DNA from: Pseudoalteromonas sp. XMcav2-N
GTDB lineage: Bacteria > Pseudomonadota > Gammaproteobacteria > Enterobacterales > Alteromonadaceae
Assembly: GCF_024124545.1 (NCBI RefSeq)
Contig: NZ_JAMXSF010000020.1
Location: forward strand, 53,676 to 117,675
Length of the DNA stretch: 64,000 nucleotides
Direction: 5' to 3'
Shown here: positions 7,757 to 16,437 of the stretch, piece after piece
How positions within the stretch are numbered: the stretch's first letter is position 1
Layout of the letters: each line of letters begins with the position of its first letter
The notes under the pieces: model-generated
What the model was told of the DNA's origin: nothing
Seen by the model: the letters and a program-made list of their open reading frames with translations, nothing else
Database searches by the model: none
Translations under genes and position numbers: made by a program

Positions 7757-10555
7757 ATGCAGTATCTGATTATTGGCATGCTTTTTATAATGGGTGTAAT
7801 AAAGCAGGCCCAAGCACAGGTAGATGTCGGCCAGCTCAGCGTCTATAAAGTTGCTGAGCATGAATATATAAATTATGAGGCCGCGGGCGGGGTATCAAAA
7901 ATTGCAGGGAACACCCTATTTAGGGAAGGCAGAGAAGGCAACACCCTCTACCATGTTGATAACCATGGCATCACTTTTAAACGCCAGTATCCCAAGTCGT
8001 ATTTTGTTGAACCGACAAACATTATTGTGGAGTACGAGCTATCTGACGATGGTAAAAAGCTGCTCTCGATTGACAAAGCCAATGAAATTGCAAAAATCTG
8101 GCAGATCAATACCGACTTTTCGTTAGAGTTATTATCTGAGATTGGCTTTAACAAGCCGCCTGAGGAAATGAGATTTGTCGACGAAGCCTTTCAGGATGGT
8201 CATTATATTTTGTACGGCCAGAGAGATGATGGCACCTTTGTTCGCACCGTATTTGCCTGGGATCAAGCTAACAATCGCTTTTCACAACACAGCCGTTTAA
8301 CGTTCAATAACGCAAACCCATCTCATGAGCTTGCGTTTCATAACTATCCAGAGCAAGGGCTGATGGTCGCGATATCACCAAAATCACTTTACCTCTATCA
8401 GGAAGGTGCACAAGAGTTTGAACTGAAGCAGGAACTGGCGTTTGAATTTGTAAGTCATGACCGTATTGCGACCCAACTGGACACCATCAATAACCGCTTA
8501 TTGGTACATTACTGGTCAGAAACCATAATGTTAGAGCTGAACGAAAACAACAGCGTGACAGCTGCCACATCGTCCCCCCACGAGTCTTTGTTTGGACTTA
8601 ACATCGGAGTAGATGATTTGCATCCGACGGCGGAACGTTTAATCGCGCAGGATATGAGCTGCCTATACACGCTAAACTTAAACGATGCTAATACCTATAC
8701 AGCAACAGAATTGGTTTGCAATCCAGTGGTCCGCGATATCAGTGATATCAGTGCGGACGGTAGCAAGTTACTTATGCCCAGCAGGGATATTAATGTCGTT
8801 GATATCTCGAATATTAATGACATTAAGCAACTAACCCGACCTCGGGAGCAAGGGCGCATTAAGGCTCCTAGTAACAGCCACGTGAACCTTCCTCTTGGGG
8901 AACATAGCAGCCTGAACTACAATGGTGCTTTACTCACCCACAGCCATTTAACGCCTGAGCATGGCCAGACCTTTGTATCTGACAGCCCGCTTGAGAGTCC
9001 ACTCACCCCCGAATGCAGATACCAATGCAAGGCATGGCTGAACCTGGGTAAAGAAGTGGTGGCATTGCATAACGACCAATTTACCCGTTACAGTGTGAGC
9101 GGTGAAGAGCAAACACTAAGCACACTCAGTGGTACGCTCACTTTGAGCAACAGTGGGTCTTTGGGTATTTGGTTCAAAGCCATCGCATTAAATGAGACAG
9201 AATTCATGCTGACTGACGGCAATTCCCTGTCAGTCTTTACGAAAACCCAGACAGGGTTTGCCCACAAATTCACTCAAAACATCGATATTGAATTCAGTTA
9301 TTATGGCTATACCGACGCCGACTTTTTATACCAAAATAACCAGTTACATTTGTTCGACAGAGACAACAAGCAACTGGTGCGCTATAACTACACAGGCGAT
9401 GAGCTCGCATACGACACGGCGATTCCTTTTGGTCCACTCGACTCCGGTGATATTTTCGACAGAAACTTAGCGACTTATATGCTCAATGATCGCCTGATTG
9501 TTGAAACTCAGCGCGGTTACCAGTATATCCGGGCGATCAAAATATTCAGAATCGAAAACAACAGCCTCATTGAAGAAGCCAGCCTGCCAGGTACATTGCT
9601 TGCGTCGCCGCATGCAGTCAGTGCACAGCAGATGGTGCTTTTAACCGATCAGGGTGACGACAAGATCTTTGTGTTTGACTCATCGGTTGATGACTCCCTG
9701 ATTGAATTGGGTGACTACAACGGCTACAAGGGCAGTTATACACCAAAGGGTCAACTACTACATTTTTATGGTCAGGGCAGTGTCTTTGTCAGTAAAATCC
9801 TGCAGCCCATTACCGACACGTTGAACATCACCACCTTGCAAGGGGTTAAAGCGGAGTTTGACCTCAACGAGCTGTTTAACGCCTCTTTACATGGCAAGCT
9901 AACGTTTTCAGCAGAAAATTTACCAGCCGGTCTCACCCTGTCGGCACAAGGCCTGATGCGCTTTGACGGCACAGTAACATACGACACCAATATCACGGTT
10001 AATGTGCTCGATGGTCATCAGCGAACTGCAACCTTTTCAGTGCACAATACCTATATGCCAGGTCCCGAACCCAAAGGCAGCCTGGTAATTGAGATGACTC
10101 AGAATGAATCTTACACGGTAGACCTGAAAACCCTGGTTGCAGATGCATTGGCTGTGACGGTCAATCACGCTGAAGGAGACATGACCTTGTCAGGCTCAAC
10201 AATCACAATAACTTTTTATGAGCCCGGCATATATCAACTTCCTTTCAGCGCAGTCAACGTGTATGGCGCCATAGCCACCCACATGCTGAAATTTGATGTT
10301 TCAAAACAAACAGATAACTCTAACTCTGACTCTAAAAAAGAACCTGACGTTGGCGCACAGGATAATAGTAACGGTGGAGATACAGAGACAACAACCAGTG
10401 GCAATACAAGTTCAAACACAGGCAACATAAAGAGCACAACCAGCACCAGTAACACCGCCAAAAACGACGGAGGGTCAGGCGGCAGCATGGCCTGGCTGCT
10501 GATGGCAATGGCGTTGCTGTTGCCTACGCGCAGTCGTTTCAGACAAGTACGTTAG
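7757..10555 (+). CDS. Large secreted GlyGly-CTERM protein with propeller-like repeats
   Basis: A 932-residue protein starting with a signal peptide (MQYLIIGMLFIMGVIKQAQA). Residues about 30-690 contain repeated short beta-strand blocks (LYLYQEG.., VVDISN.., LFDRDN..), like a beta-propeller built of irregular repeats; no enzyme motif was found. From about 690 there is a putative-Ig/cadherin-like module (AENLPAGLTLSAQGLMRFDG, as in He_PIG domains), then a second shorter one. A linker rich in Ser, Thr, Asn and Gly (about 853-905) leads to the C-terminal sorting signal: GGSGG, a hydrophobic segment MAWLLMAMALLL, then basic residues. This is the GlyGly-CTERM signal processed by rhombosortase and associated with type II secretion. 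A GGAGA ribosome site precedes the ATG. Function unknown; likely surface-displayed or released. Confidence 0.85.
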   Translation: MQYLIIGMLFIMGVIKQAQAQVDVGQLSVYKVAEHEYINYEAAGGVSKIAGNTLFREGREGNTLYHVDNHGITFKRQYPKSYFVEPTNIIVEYELSDDGKKLLSIDKANEIAKIWQINTDFSLELLSEIGFNKPPEEMRFVDEAFQDGHYILYGQRDDGTFVRTVFAWDQANNRFSQHSRLTFNNANPSHELAFHNYPEQGLMVAISPKSLYLYQEGAQEFELKQELAFEFVSHDRIATQLDTINNRLLVHYWSETIMLELNENNSVTAATSSPHESLFGLNIGVDDLHPTAERLIAQDMSCLYTLNLNDANTYTATELVCNPVVRDISDISADGSKLLMPSRDINVVDISNINDIKQLTRPREQGRIKAPSNSHVNLPLGEHSSLNYNGALLTHSHLTPEHGQTFVSDSPLESPLTPECRYQCKAWLNLGKEVVALHNDQFTRYSVSGEEQTLSTLSGTLTLSNSGSLGIWFKAIALNETEFMLTDGNSLSVFTKTQTGFAHKFTQNIDIEFSYYGYTDADFLYQNNQLHLFDRDNKQLVRYNYTGDELAYDTAIPFGPLDSGDIFDRNLATYMLNDRLIVETQRGYQYIRAIKIFRIENNSLIEEASLPGTLLASPHAVSAQQMVLLTDQGDDKIFVFDSSVDDSLIELGDYNGYKGSYTPKGQLLHFYGQGSVFVSKILQPITDTLNITTLQGVKAEFDLNELFNASLHGKLTFSAENLPAGLTLSAQGLMRFDGTVTYDTNITVNVLDGHQRTATFSVHNTYMPGPEPKGSLVIEMTQNESYTVDLKTLVADALAVTVNHAEGDMTLSGSTITITFYEPGIYQLPFSAVNVYGAIATHMLKFDVSKQTDNSNSDSKKEPDVGAQDNSNGGDTETTTSGNTSSNTGNIKSTTSTSNTAKNDGGSGGSMAWLLMAMALLLPTRSRFRQVR

Positions 10556-10571
10556 CTTGTTCTGGCTATGT

Positions 10572-10597
10572 AAAAAGGCGCAAAAAGGCGCCTTTTT
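10572..10597. terminator. Bidirectional rho-independent terminator
   Basis: A perfect 10-bp stem (10572-10581 and 10588-10597) with arms AAAAAGGCGC and GCGCCTTTTT and a 6-base loop. The A and T runs on both flanks allow termination in both directions, serving the convergent GlyGly-CTERM gene and the CadC-like regulator. Confidence 0.88.
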
Positions 10598-10601
10598 ATT
10601 T

Positions 10602-11975
10602 TTACCGGGCAATAATATTTAACCGTTGTACGAATTGCTGATAAGGCGGGTATTCATGTAAAGGGGTAAAAACCGGATCTACCGCTGCCCACAATACAGC
10701 CTGCTGGCGTGTTTCAAACGCCTGGTTCAGATAAGCAACAGCCACCTGGGGCTCGCCCGCCATAACCGCATAGCGCGCCAGCGACATAGGCGGTGTATAA
10801 TGGCCAATATCTGCGCGCAATGGATCTTCATGTAACAACCAGCGATAAACACCGGATAAGCCATCGCGGGCAAAAGCCGACTCAACCTGCGCCATCAGAG
10901 GCGAGCTGTAACCTGCATCCTGCATCACCCACTGCATCTTAGCAAATGCCTTATCGTATTCGCCCAACTGCTCATAAACTGTGCGTAAACAGGTGTGATA
11001 AAAACGGCTGGTGTCGCTGTACGGCTGTAATTTAAGCAACGTATCAAGCGCAGCTTCATAGCGCTGACTCATGGTATAGACCCAGGCGACACTCTCACTG
11101 GAATAACCATTCGGATCCAATAATCTGTATTGTTCGATATGTTCAAGCGCGCCCTGAAAATCCCCCGTCGCCAGTAAAAACTGACCAAACCAGTGATGTC
11201 CCTCAGCATGCCCCAGGGCTGCTTTGAAATAGCGCCGGGCGGCCTGTGGCTCAAAGTCTATCAACAGGGTTAGTTGCGCCATTAACAGATTGGCTTTTAA
11301 GTGCTCTGGTGTTTTGGTCAAAACGGACTGTAACAGTGCGTGGGCCCGGTTGCGATGATGTGCATTGCTGCTCGGATCTTCCAGCAACTGACGTAAATAC
11401 GCATCAGCCAGCCAAACCTGAGGTTCAATCAAATCTGAGCGGGCAAGCGTTAATTGCTGCAATAAAGCAATACTCTGCCCAATCGAATCGGGCTGATGAC
11501 TCAGTAAGTAGCGGGCCTTTTGAAAGTTTTCAGATTGCTCAGGTGACATAGGGATGGGATCAGAGAGCACGTTAAACTGACTGCCAAGCAAAGCGGCCCC
11601 CAGTAATAATATTGCGCTACACAGCATCAGAGAACTTGAAAAAACGGACTTATCTGCGCCTATTTGCGGACCAACCCAGCGATAGCCAACACCTGTAATG
11701 GTTTTAATATAGCTGGGCTGTTTAACATTATCGCCCAATAGTTTACGCAGGCCAGTGACGGTGACATAGATGGCATCTTCACTGACCACTCTGCCCGGCC
11801 ATAAAGTAGTAAAGATCTGTTCTTTAGTCACATCCATGTTGGCATTGTCCATCAGTAACATCAGCAGTGCATACTGTTTATCGTCCAGAGAGACGACCCG
11901 CTGACCACTGTACAACTGCTGATGCTGATGATTTAGAACCCAATCTGGTTTAGCAATAATGTTGACTGTCGCCAT
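10602..11975 (-). CDS. CadC-like membrane transcription regulator with TPR domain
   Basis: A 457-residue protein. Residues 1-105 form an OmpR/PhoB-type winged helix, recognisable by WPGRVVSEDAIYVTVTGLRKLLGD and YIKTITGVGYRWV. One membrane segment follows (about 117-136, SSSLMLCSAILLLGAALLGS). The rest, about 145-450, is helical with TPR-like repeats (for example a helix pair with FGQFLLATGDFQGALEHIEQY) and would lie in the periplasm. This is the architecture of CadC/ToxR-like regulators that read an outside signal without a separate sensor. No receiver domain is present. Targets cannot be read from the sequence; the flanking secreted-protein genes are candidates. It converges on the GlyGly-CTERM gene and shares its terminator. 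Confidence 0.87.
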   Translation of the reverse strand: MATVNIIAKPDWVLNHQHQQLYSGQRVVSLDDKQYALLMLLMDNANMDVTKEQIFTTLWPGRVVSEDAIYVTVTGLRKLLGDNVKQPSYIKTITGVGYRWVGPQIGADKSVFSSSLMLCSAILLLGAALLGSQFNVLSDPIPMSPEQSENFQKARYLLSHQPDSIGQSIALLQQLTLARSDLIEPQVWLADAYLRQLLEDPSSNAHHRNRAHALLQSVLTKTPEHLKANLLMAQLTLLIDFEPQAARRYFKAALGHAEGHHWFGQFLLATGDFQGALEHIEQYRLLDPNGYSSESVAWVYTMSQRYEAALDTLLKLQPYSDTSRFYHTCLRTVYEQLGEYDKAFAKMQWVMQDAGYSSPLMAQVESAFARDGLSGVYRWLLHEDPLRADIGHYTPPMSLARYAVMAGEPQVAVAYLNQAFETRQQAVLWAAVDPVFTPLHEYPPYQQFVQRLNIIAR

Positions 11976-12056
11976 CCCGGCAGCCTCTGATAGAACCCTC
12001 TCTGGAAACAGATAATAAAGTAAACTTTTTGTGAAGTCTCGTACCGATTGCCTCTT

Positions 12057-12473
12057 CTATGCATCGCTATTTCGTTCGGCGGGCAAATCACTCAGATATT
12101 CAACAAATTCCACCTCAAACCCGGCAGGGTCAATAAAATAAACATTCTTACGATGGGGGTGTTGCGCACCGTCTTTATCAACGGGGTACCCGGCCTGATT
12201 CAATCGAGTAATAACCGCGTCAATGGATTGTACCACATAAGCAAAATGCGCCAGCCCCACTGAATGACCCGTTAGTTCCCGGTTGACCCCCTCACCGTGG
12301 TCGCTAAAAGCAATGTAATGGTAATCGTCGCCAAAATGCAGCCAGTTTCTGGGTTTACCATGCCAGCTTCCCTGCCCTTCACTGCGCACGCGCCAATGGG
12401 GAAAAGCCGCCTGATAAAAGTGCAGGGCTTGTTCGATGTCATCGACAACTAAATTTACATGTTCAAGATACAT
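12057..12473 (-). CDS. VOC-fold (glyoxalase/bleomycin-resistance type) protein
   Basis: A 138-residue protein with two beta-alpha-beta-beta-beta halves. The typical start YLEHVNLVVDDIEQALHFY carries the first metal-ligand histidine (His5), a second histidine lies in LAHFAYVV, and the acidic ligand is in the C-terminal FEVEFVEYL. The family covers glyoxalase I, ring-cleavage dioxygenases, fosfomycin enzymes and antibiotic-binding immunity proteins. The sequence does not tell which, and the low conservation fits a binding or resistance role as well as an enzyme. Translation appears coupled to a 26-codon frame just upstream, since the AAGGAG site overlaps that frame's stop codon. Both are served by a SoxR/MerR-type promoter. 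Confidence 0.87.
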   Translation of the reverse strand: MYLEHVNLVVDDIEQALHFYQAAFPHWRVRSEGQGSWHGKPRNWLHFGDDYHYIAFSDHGEGVNRELTGHSVGLAHFAYVVQSIDAVITRLNQAGYPVDKDGAQHPHRKNVYFIDPAGFEVEFVEYLSDLPAERNSDA

Positions 12474-12484
12474 AAAACGTCTCC

Positions 12485-12565
12485 TTATTTAACACTCATG
12501 GTGGCATTGAAAATACGTAATAACTTCGCCGTAAATGGCGTGGGGGTGAATATGGATACTGGCAT
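12485..12565 (-). CDS. Small ORF, 26 residues, leader of the VOC gene
   Basis: On the minus strand an ATG at 12565-12563 is preceded by a perfect AAGGAG (12578-12573) at 7-base spacing. The frame runs 26 codons (starting MPVSIFTPTPFT, ending TMSVK) and stops with TAA at 12487-12485. The TAA overlaps the AAGGAG ribosome site of the VOC gene, 11 bases before its ATG. The start lies about 30 bases from the predicted -10 box, so it would be the first translated frame of the mRNA. It may be a real small protein or a leader that couples translation. There is no run of regulatory codons suggesting attenuation by amino-acid starvation. No homologue is known to me. Confidence 0.55.
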   Translation of the reverse strand: MPVSIFTPTPFTAKLLRIFNATMSVK

Positions 12566-12594
12566 AACCTGGCTCCTTCTTATGATGTGCAGCC

Positions 12595-12625
12595 AAGATA
12601 AAACCTCAAGTTAAGTTGTGGTAAA
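12595..12625 (-). promoter_or_regulatory. MerR/SoxR-type promoter of the sORF-VOC unit
   Basis: On the minus strand a -35 box TTTACC (12625-12620) and a -10 box TATCTT (12600-12595) are separated by 19 bp. The dyad CCTCAAGTTAAGTTGTGG (12604-12621, plus-strand reading) differs at two positions from the SoxR-box palindrome. It is nearly identical to the element before the MFS gene, so both are probably controlled by one MerR-family protein. The remaining bases up to 12887 hold only the leader of the plus-strand protease gene; I see no other gene there. Confidence 0.72.
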
Positions 12626-12887
12626 GCACTTTTTGAATTTCTTTCTTACAGACTACTTCGGGGATAATTCACCACCCCAACTTGAATATTGTATAAAATA
12701 TATTAAATTAAGGTTGCCTCTGATTGTTTTTCATACAGGGGTGCTCTGATCGATACACAGGATGCAGTATACAGAGTATTTATCCTTCTGTTTTATAGAG
12801 ATAAATGTGCATTACATCCCACCGTCGACGGACAAAGACACCACCGCTCACATGAGCGCTAATACAACACATGTAAAGGAAACAACT

Positions 12888-14351
12888 ATGAATCTGATTA
12901 AGCACCGTTGGTGCATACCACTGCTTGCCTTACTTACTGGCCCGGCCCTCGCGGCTCAGCTTGAAGACAAATGTGCCTCATCGGCCCCTTTTACAGGCAG
13001 AACCTTGCAAAATGGAGAGACAGTCTGTGTGCCAGCAGGCTCACGCAGTTACCTGAGCGTAGCAAATGTCAATCATTATGATAGCGTTGCCATCAGCACG
13101 GGTTATGGCACTGGTGATTTGAACTTGTACGCCAGAAGTGGCGGCTGGCCAAGACTGGATGGCAGCGACCCCAGCTCCACAGCCCCCGGTAATGCTCAGT
13201 GTATCGTATTAAGTCGCCCTGCATCTTATTGGGGCTACATTACACTGGATGGCAATCACAGCGGCAGCTCTATTGTGGTCGACTTAGGTGCCACGTCCTG
13301 CCGCACTGCCGATACCACAGAGCCTCCAACGGAGCCACCCGGCGGCAACGACGGGTATCCGTATGATCACGTCAATATTCAGGTGTATCGCTTTCAGTTT
13401 AGCGACACACCATTAGATTGGCCGACTATGGAAAGCGATATGCAGGGGGTGACCACTTACTACGACCAGCAGTCCTATGGGCGTTTCAATGTCACCTATG
13501 ACACCAGCACACCTGTCATAAATATTAACCAACCAAAGAGCACGTACGATAACGACTTTCATGGCTGGACTGCCATGTGGAAAAGTAAGATCCGGGCCCA
13601 GGGTATCGATCCGGATGCACCCGGCAACGCACAAGTTGTAATGATGGTTGCCCCTCAGGTCGGCAACTTTAACTCCAGCGCCGCGCCCCCGAGCATTTCT
13701 CTGTACCACCACACAACTGGGGTAGTTGCTCATGAGTTGGGACACGCATTGGGGCTGCGTCACGCAAAAGCCATTGAAGCAGGTCCGGGCAAAGTGATTG
13801 GTGTCGGTGATTACGACACAGAAAGCCTGAATTATGGCAATGTGTACAGCATGATGGGCATGGGCGCACACTCTTTACAGGCCTACAACCTCTTGTATAA
13901 ACACTATTTTGGCTGGCTGAATGACAGTGAAGTACCCGTCATCAACGCCTCGGGTACCTATCGTATTTACGCCTTTGATCAGGGTGCGAATAACCGCGGC
14001 TACATTGGTCTCAGACTAAAGTCTGGTGACGGCAAATACACATACTGGCTGGAATATCGTACCTCTCACGATCGCTACACCAATGCGCAAAACGGTGTAC
14101 TTATCAACCTGCAAGGCTATTTTGAAAATGAAAGCGACGAGCGTTTTTGGAAAACCACCTCTTATTTGCTGGACATGACACCAGGTTCGAAAACACCTGG
14201 CTGGTGGGGCGATGACCAAACGGACTCAGAGCTGGTCATCGGCAAAAGCTATACCGATCATTGGGGCGGATTTACCATTACACCTACTCAAAAAGGCGGT
14301 AAGCCCGGAACACCCGATGCCTGGATAGAAGTTCAGGTAGACCTCAAGTAA
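12888..14351 (+). CDS. Secreted zinc metalloprotease, M11 (gametolysin)-like
   Basis: A 487-residue protein from the ATG at 12888, chosen because AAAGGA lies 8 bases upstream and the protein then begins with a clean signal peptide (MNLIKHRWCIPLLALLTGPALAA). The frame is open 126 bases further upstream, but that adds a non-signal extension. Residues about 25-145 resemble a bacterial pre-peptidase C-terminal (PPC) domain placed at the N-terminus, followed by a Pro/Gly linker. The catalytic domain carries HELGHALGLRH near 281, the HExxHxxGxxH metzincin zinc site. A methionine-turn-like YSMMGMG follows about 40 residues later, then YFGWL as in M11 and related families. A hairpin follows the stop. 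M6- or M66-type classification cannot be excluded without alignment. Likely a secreted nutrient-scavenging or virulence-type protease. Confidence 0.85.
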   Translation: MNLIKHRWCIPLLALLTGPALAAQLEDKCASSAPFTGRTLQNGETVCVPAGSRSYLSVANVNHYDSVAISTGYGTGDLNLYARSGGWPRLDGSDPSSTAPGNAQCIVLSRPASYWGYITLDGNHSGSSIVVDLGATSCRTADTTEPPTEPPGGNDGYPYDHVNIQVYRFQFSDTPLDWPTMESDMQGVTTYYDQQSYGRFNVTYDTSTPVININQPKSTYDNDFHGWTAMWKSKIRAQGIDPDAPGNAQVVMMVAPQVGNFNSSAAPPSISLYHHTTGVVAHELGHALGLRHAKAIEAGPGKVIGVGDYDTESLNYGNVYSMMGMGAHSLQAYNLLYKHYFGWLNDSEVPVINASGTYRIYAFDQGANNRGYIGLRLKSGDGKYTYWLEYRTSHDRYTNAQNGVLINLQGYFENESDERFWKTTSYLLDMTPGSKTPGWWGDDQTDSELVIGKSYTDHWGGFTITPTQKGGKPGTPDAWIEVQVDLK

Positions 14352-14363
14352 CTCTGACGCACA

Positions 14364-14390
14364 CAACAGCAGGGTTTACGCCTGCTGTTG
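14364..14390 (+). terminator. Hairpin after the metalloprotease gene
   Basis: A perfect 10-bp stem (CAACAGCAGG 14364-14373 and CCTGCTGTTG 14381-14390) with a 7-base loop lies 12 bases after the stop codon. There is no real T-run, so it may terminate weakly or protect the mRNA end. Confidence 0.5.
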
Positions 14391-14578
14391 TATCATGCCG
14401 ACTTCGCGACATATATAAGAAACGCCATCAGGTCCAAACAATGAGTACAAACATGGACTTCAGCAAAACACCCGTTGTTCCTAAAAAAATAACAACTGCA
14501 ATCAGTGTTAACCAGTGTTAATATTTTTGAAAACACATTAAGGTAGTATTCGTGAAAAAACTACAGCCAGGATTTGCT

Positions 14579-15091
14579 ATGAAACCACTTTATTTAGTCG
14601 CAGCACTCACTTTGGTGTTGTCCGGATGCCAGTCGACCAGCTCGCAGAGTATTAATTCAGCCGATGCCACGCCCGCCAGCCTGACCGTTGTGATAGACAA
14701 TGTCACCAGCGAACAAGGACAGCTGATCGTGACCTTACACGATAACAGTGAGAGCTTTCATTCCGACGATAACATCAACGACAAAGACAGCAGATACTTC
14801 CGCAGTCAGGTGATTACACCCAGTATGCCAGTAACAACCGTCACCTTTGAAGGGATCCCCTCGGGCCGTTACGCTATCAATGTAGTCCACGACGAAGATA
14901 AAGATGGTGGACTGGATCGCATGGTTTTTCCTTTTTTGGGTATGCCCAGTGAGCCCTACGCTCTGTCGAATAATATTTATGACACCTTCAGTAAAGGCGA
15001 TTTTGAAGACGCCTTGATCACCGTTCAAACACCTGGCAGTGAGGTGCATCTGACACTGGCAACTCATCTAAATAAGATAAGCGGGCTGTAA
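14579..15091 (+). CDS. DUF2141-family lipoprotein
   Basis: A 170-residue protein from the ATG at 14579, preferred because AGGA lies 6 bases upstream and the product then starts with a standard lipoprotein signal (MKPLYLVAALTLVLSGC, lipobox LSGC). A GTG nine codons earlier (14552) is the alternative. The mature part has the DUF2141 pattern: a first beta segment (LTVVIDNVTSEQGQLIVTL), a central IPSGRYAINVVHDEDKDGGLD and then a proline-rich GMPSEPYALSNN. The Asp-rich loop may bind a metal ion. The fold is a small beta sandwich of unknown role, probably anchored in a membrane facing the periplasm. It stands alone with a short leader. Confidence 0.78.
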   Translation: MKPLYLVAALTLVLSGCQSTSSQSINSADATPASLTVVIDNVTSEQGQLIVTLHDNSESFHSDDNINDKDSRYFRSQVITPSMPVTTVTFEGIPSGRYAINVVHDEDKDGGLDRMVFPFLGMPSEPYALSNNIYDTFSKGDFEDALITVQTPGSEVHLTLATHLNKISGL

Positions 15092-16437
15092 TACTGTTTT
15101 TATAACTTGCTCTGCCGCGGCCAGTTGGTTTTACTGGTACAGAGTGGTGACCTACAGTCCCGCCCAGCTAAGCACGCCAGTCTGGGCTTATCTGACCTCC
15201 TGGCACGGCAAAACAAGGTTTAAGTACGCTCAATAGTGACGTGCTTCAATCACCTTGTTGGAAAGTACAATGTAACCAAAAACCCTCCAATTCCCAAGCA
15301 AACAGCAAAACACGTTTATCGATATCCGCTCACGGCTGACAATCTAACCCCCAACAGACTGTCGTTGATATATATTCAACTTTTCCAAAATGAATCCTGA
15401 GTTTTTGTGTGTTGTAGCAAGCACTGAGTGGAAATTAATGCGACTTAAGCGGGGTTTTCCGGAACTCATCAGTGCCTATATTGGTAAGAAACGAGGCTCT
15501 GATGAATATAAAAGTCAACTTAGCTAATTTGATTTCCCCAAAATAATTAATTACCCATTTACCAACCACCTCACAATGAACACACATTACAAAAAACAGC
15601 TGTGCTACCTGCTATGTTTGCACTCCTTGGACTTTTGCCGGCAATTTCAGTATCGATACATTGCCATTTTTAGTAAACAATGGATTACATTTAGAGATAT
15701 TTTGAATCTGAACTATCTGTCAGGTCCTGACCATTCCGCTTACGATCCCCCCCAACCGGGGAGGGGGTTCTCTCCATCACGGCTTTTTTATGCTGACTGA
15801 ATAACTTCATTCATAGACCTGCGAAATTTTTTTCTCTTTTTTCGGCCCATTTTTTTATTGTGTATAGTGCAGCGATAGAAATGACTCTGGCAACCGCCGG
15901 AAAATTCCAACACCTGTGTGCCAAGGAATTGCCCAATTTGGAACAATCCATTTTAGGGACGTTTTTTGCACAATTCCCCGACATTTGTCGCAAAATTGCA
16001 CACAAGTTCACCTCTTTATACCCTCTGCATAAAAAATAAAGCATTTACTCTACTTTAAATAGCATTGTTGTTGTTTATCCAATATTAGTTTTTTGATTAA
16101 TGTTGCGGGCTAATCAAAATACCGTTTTTTGTAATTGTTTTTTAATTTTTTATCGTTATCATTCGATAATTCTTTGCTTCCACTTAGTTAAAGCTTTGTT
16201 AAGCAACGGCTTGACCCTGTATTTTTTATGGTTAATATATTTGCCGACACAACGCGTTATTTAATTCCTTGGAATGTTGTGTTGTTTTTTGCATGCAATA
16301 AATTGGATATTTATATATTTATTTGGTTTTACTGTATGTTGTATATTACGCTGTATCTGTTGTTCAGATAGTAATAATTTATTGTTTAAGTCAAATAAAC
16401 GGATTTAATTTTTTATTACTCATAGATGGAGTTTTAA
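15092..16437. other. Gene-free, AT-rich stretch of 1.35 kb
   Basis: No convincing gene is seen. Two frames (15576-15800 plus, 15811-16044 minus) have atypical composition and no good ribosome sites. An inverted repeat with 11-base arms (10 of 11 matching, 15466-15476 and 15495-15505) and a C-run/G-run hairpin near 15747-15770 with a T-rich tail a little later could mark a small RNA or the remnant of a lost gene. From about 16040 to 16437 the sequence is strongly AT-rich, with long T runs, typical of an H-NS-bound or foreign-type promoter region ahead of the next gene. Confidence 0.5.

Noticed and set aside
12762..12887. N-terminal extension of the metalloprotease
   Set aside because: The extension lacks a signal-peptide character; the ATG at 12888 has a ribosome site and a clean signal peptide.
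15576..15800. Open frame of 74 codons in the gene-free stretch
   Set aside because: No good ribosome site, atypical residue composition, and the end runs into a C-run/G-run hairpin.
15811..16044. Minus-strand frame of 77 codons in AT-rich DNA
   Set aside because: No convincing ribosome site and no recognisable motif; chance frame more likely.
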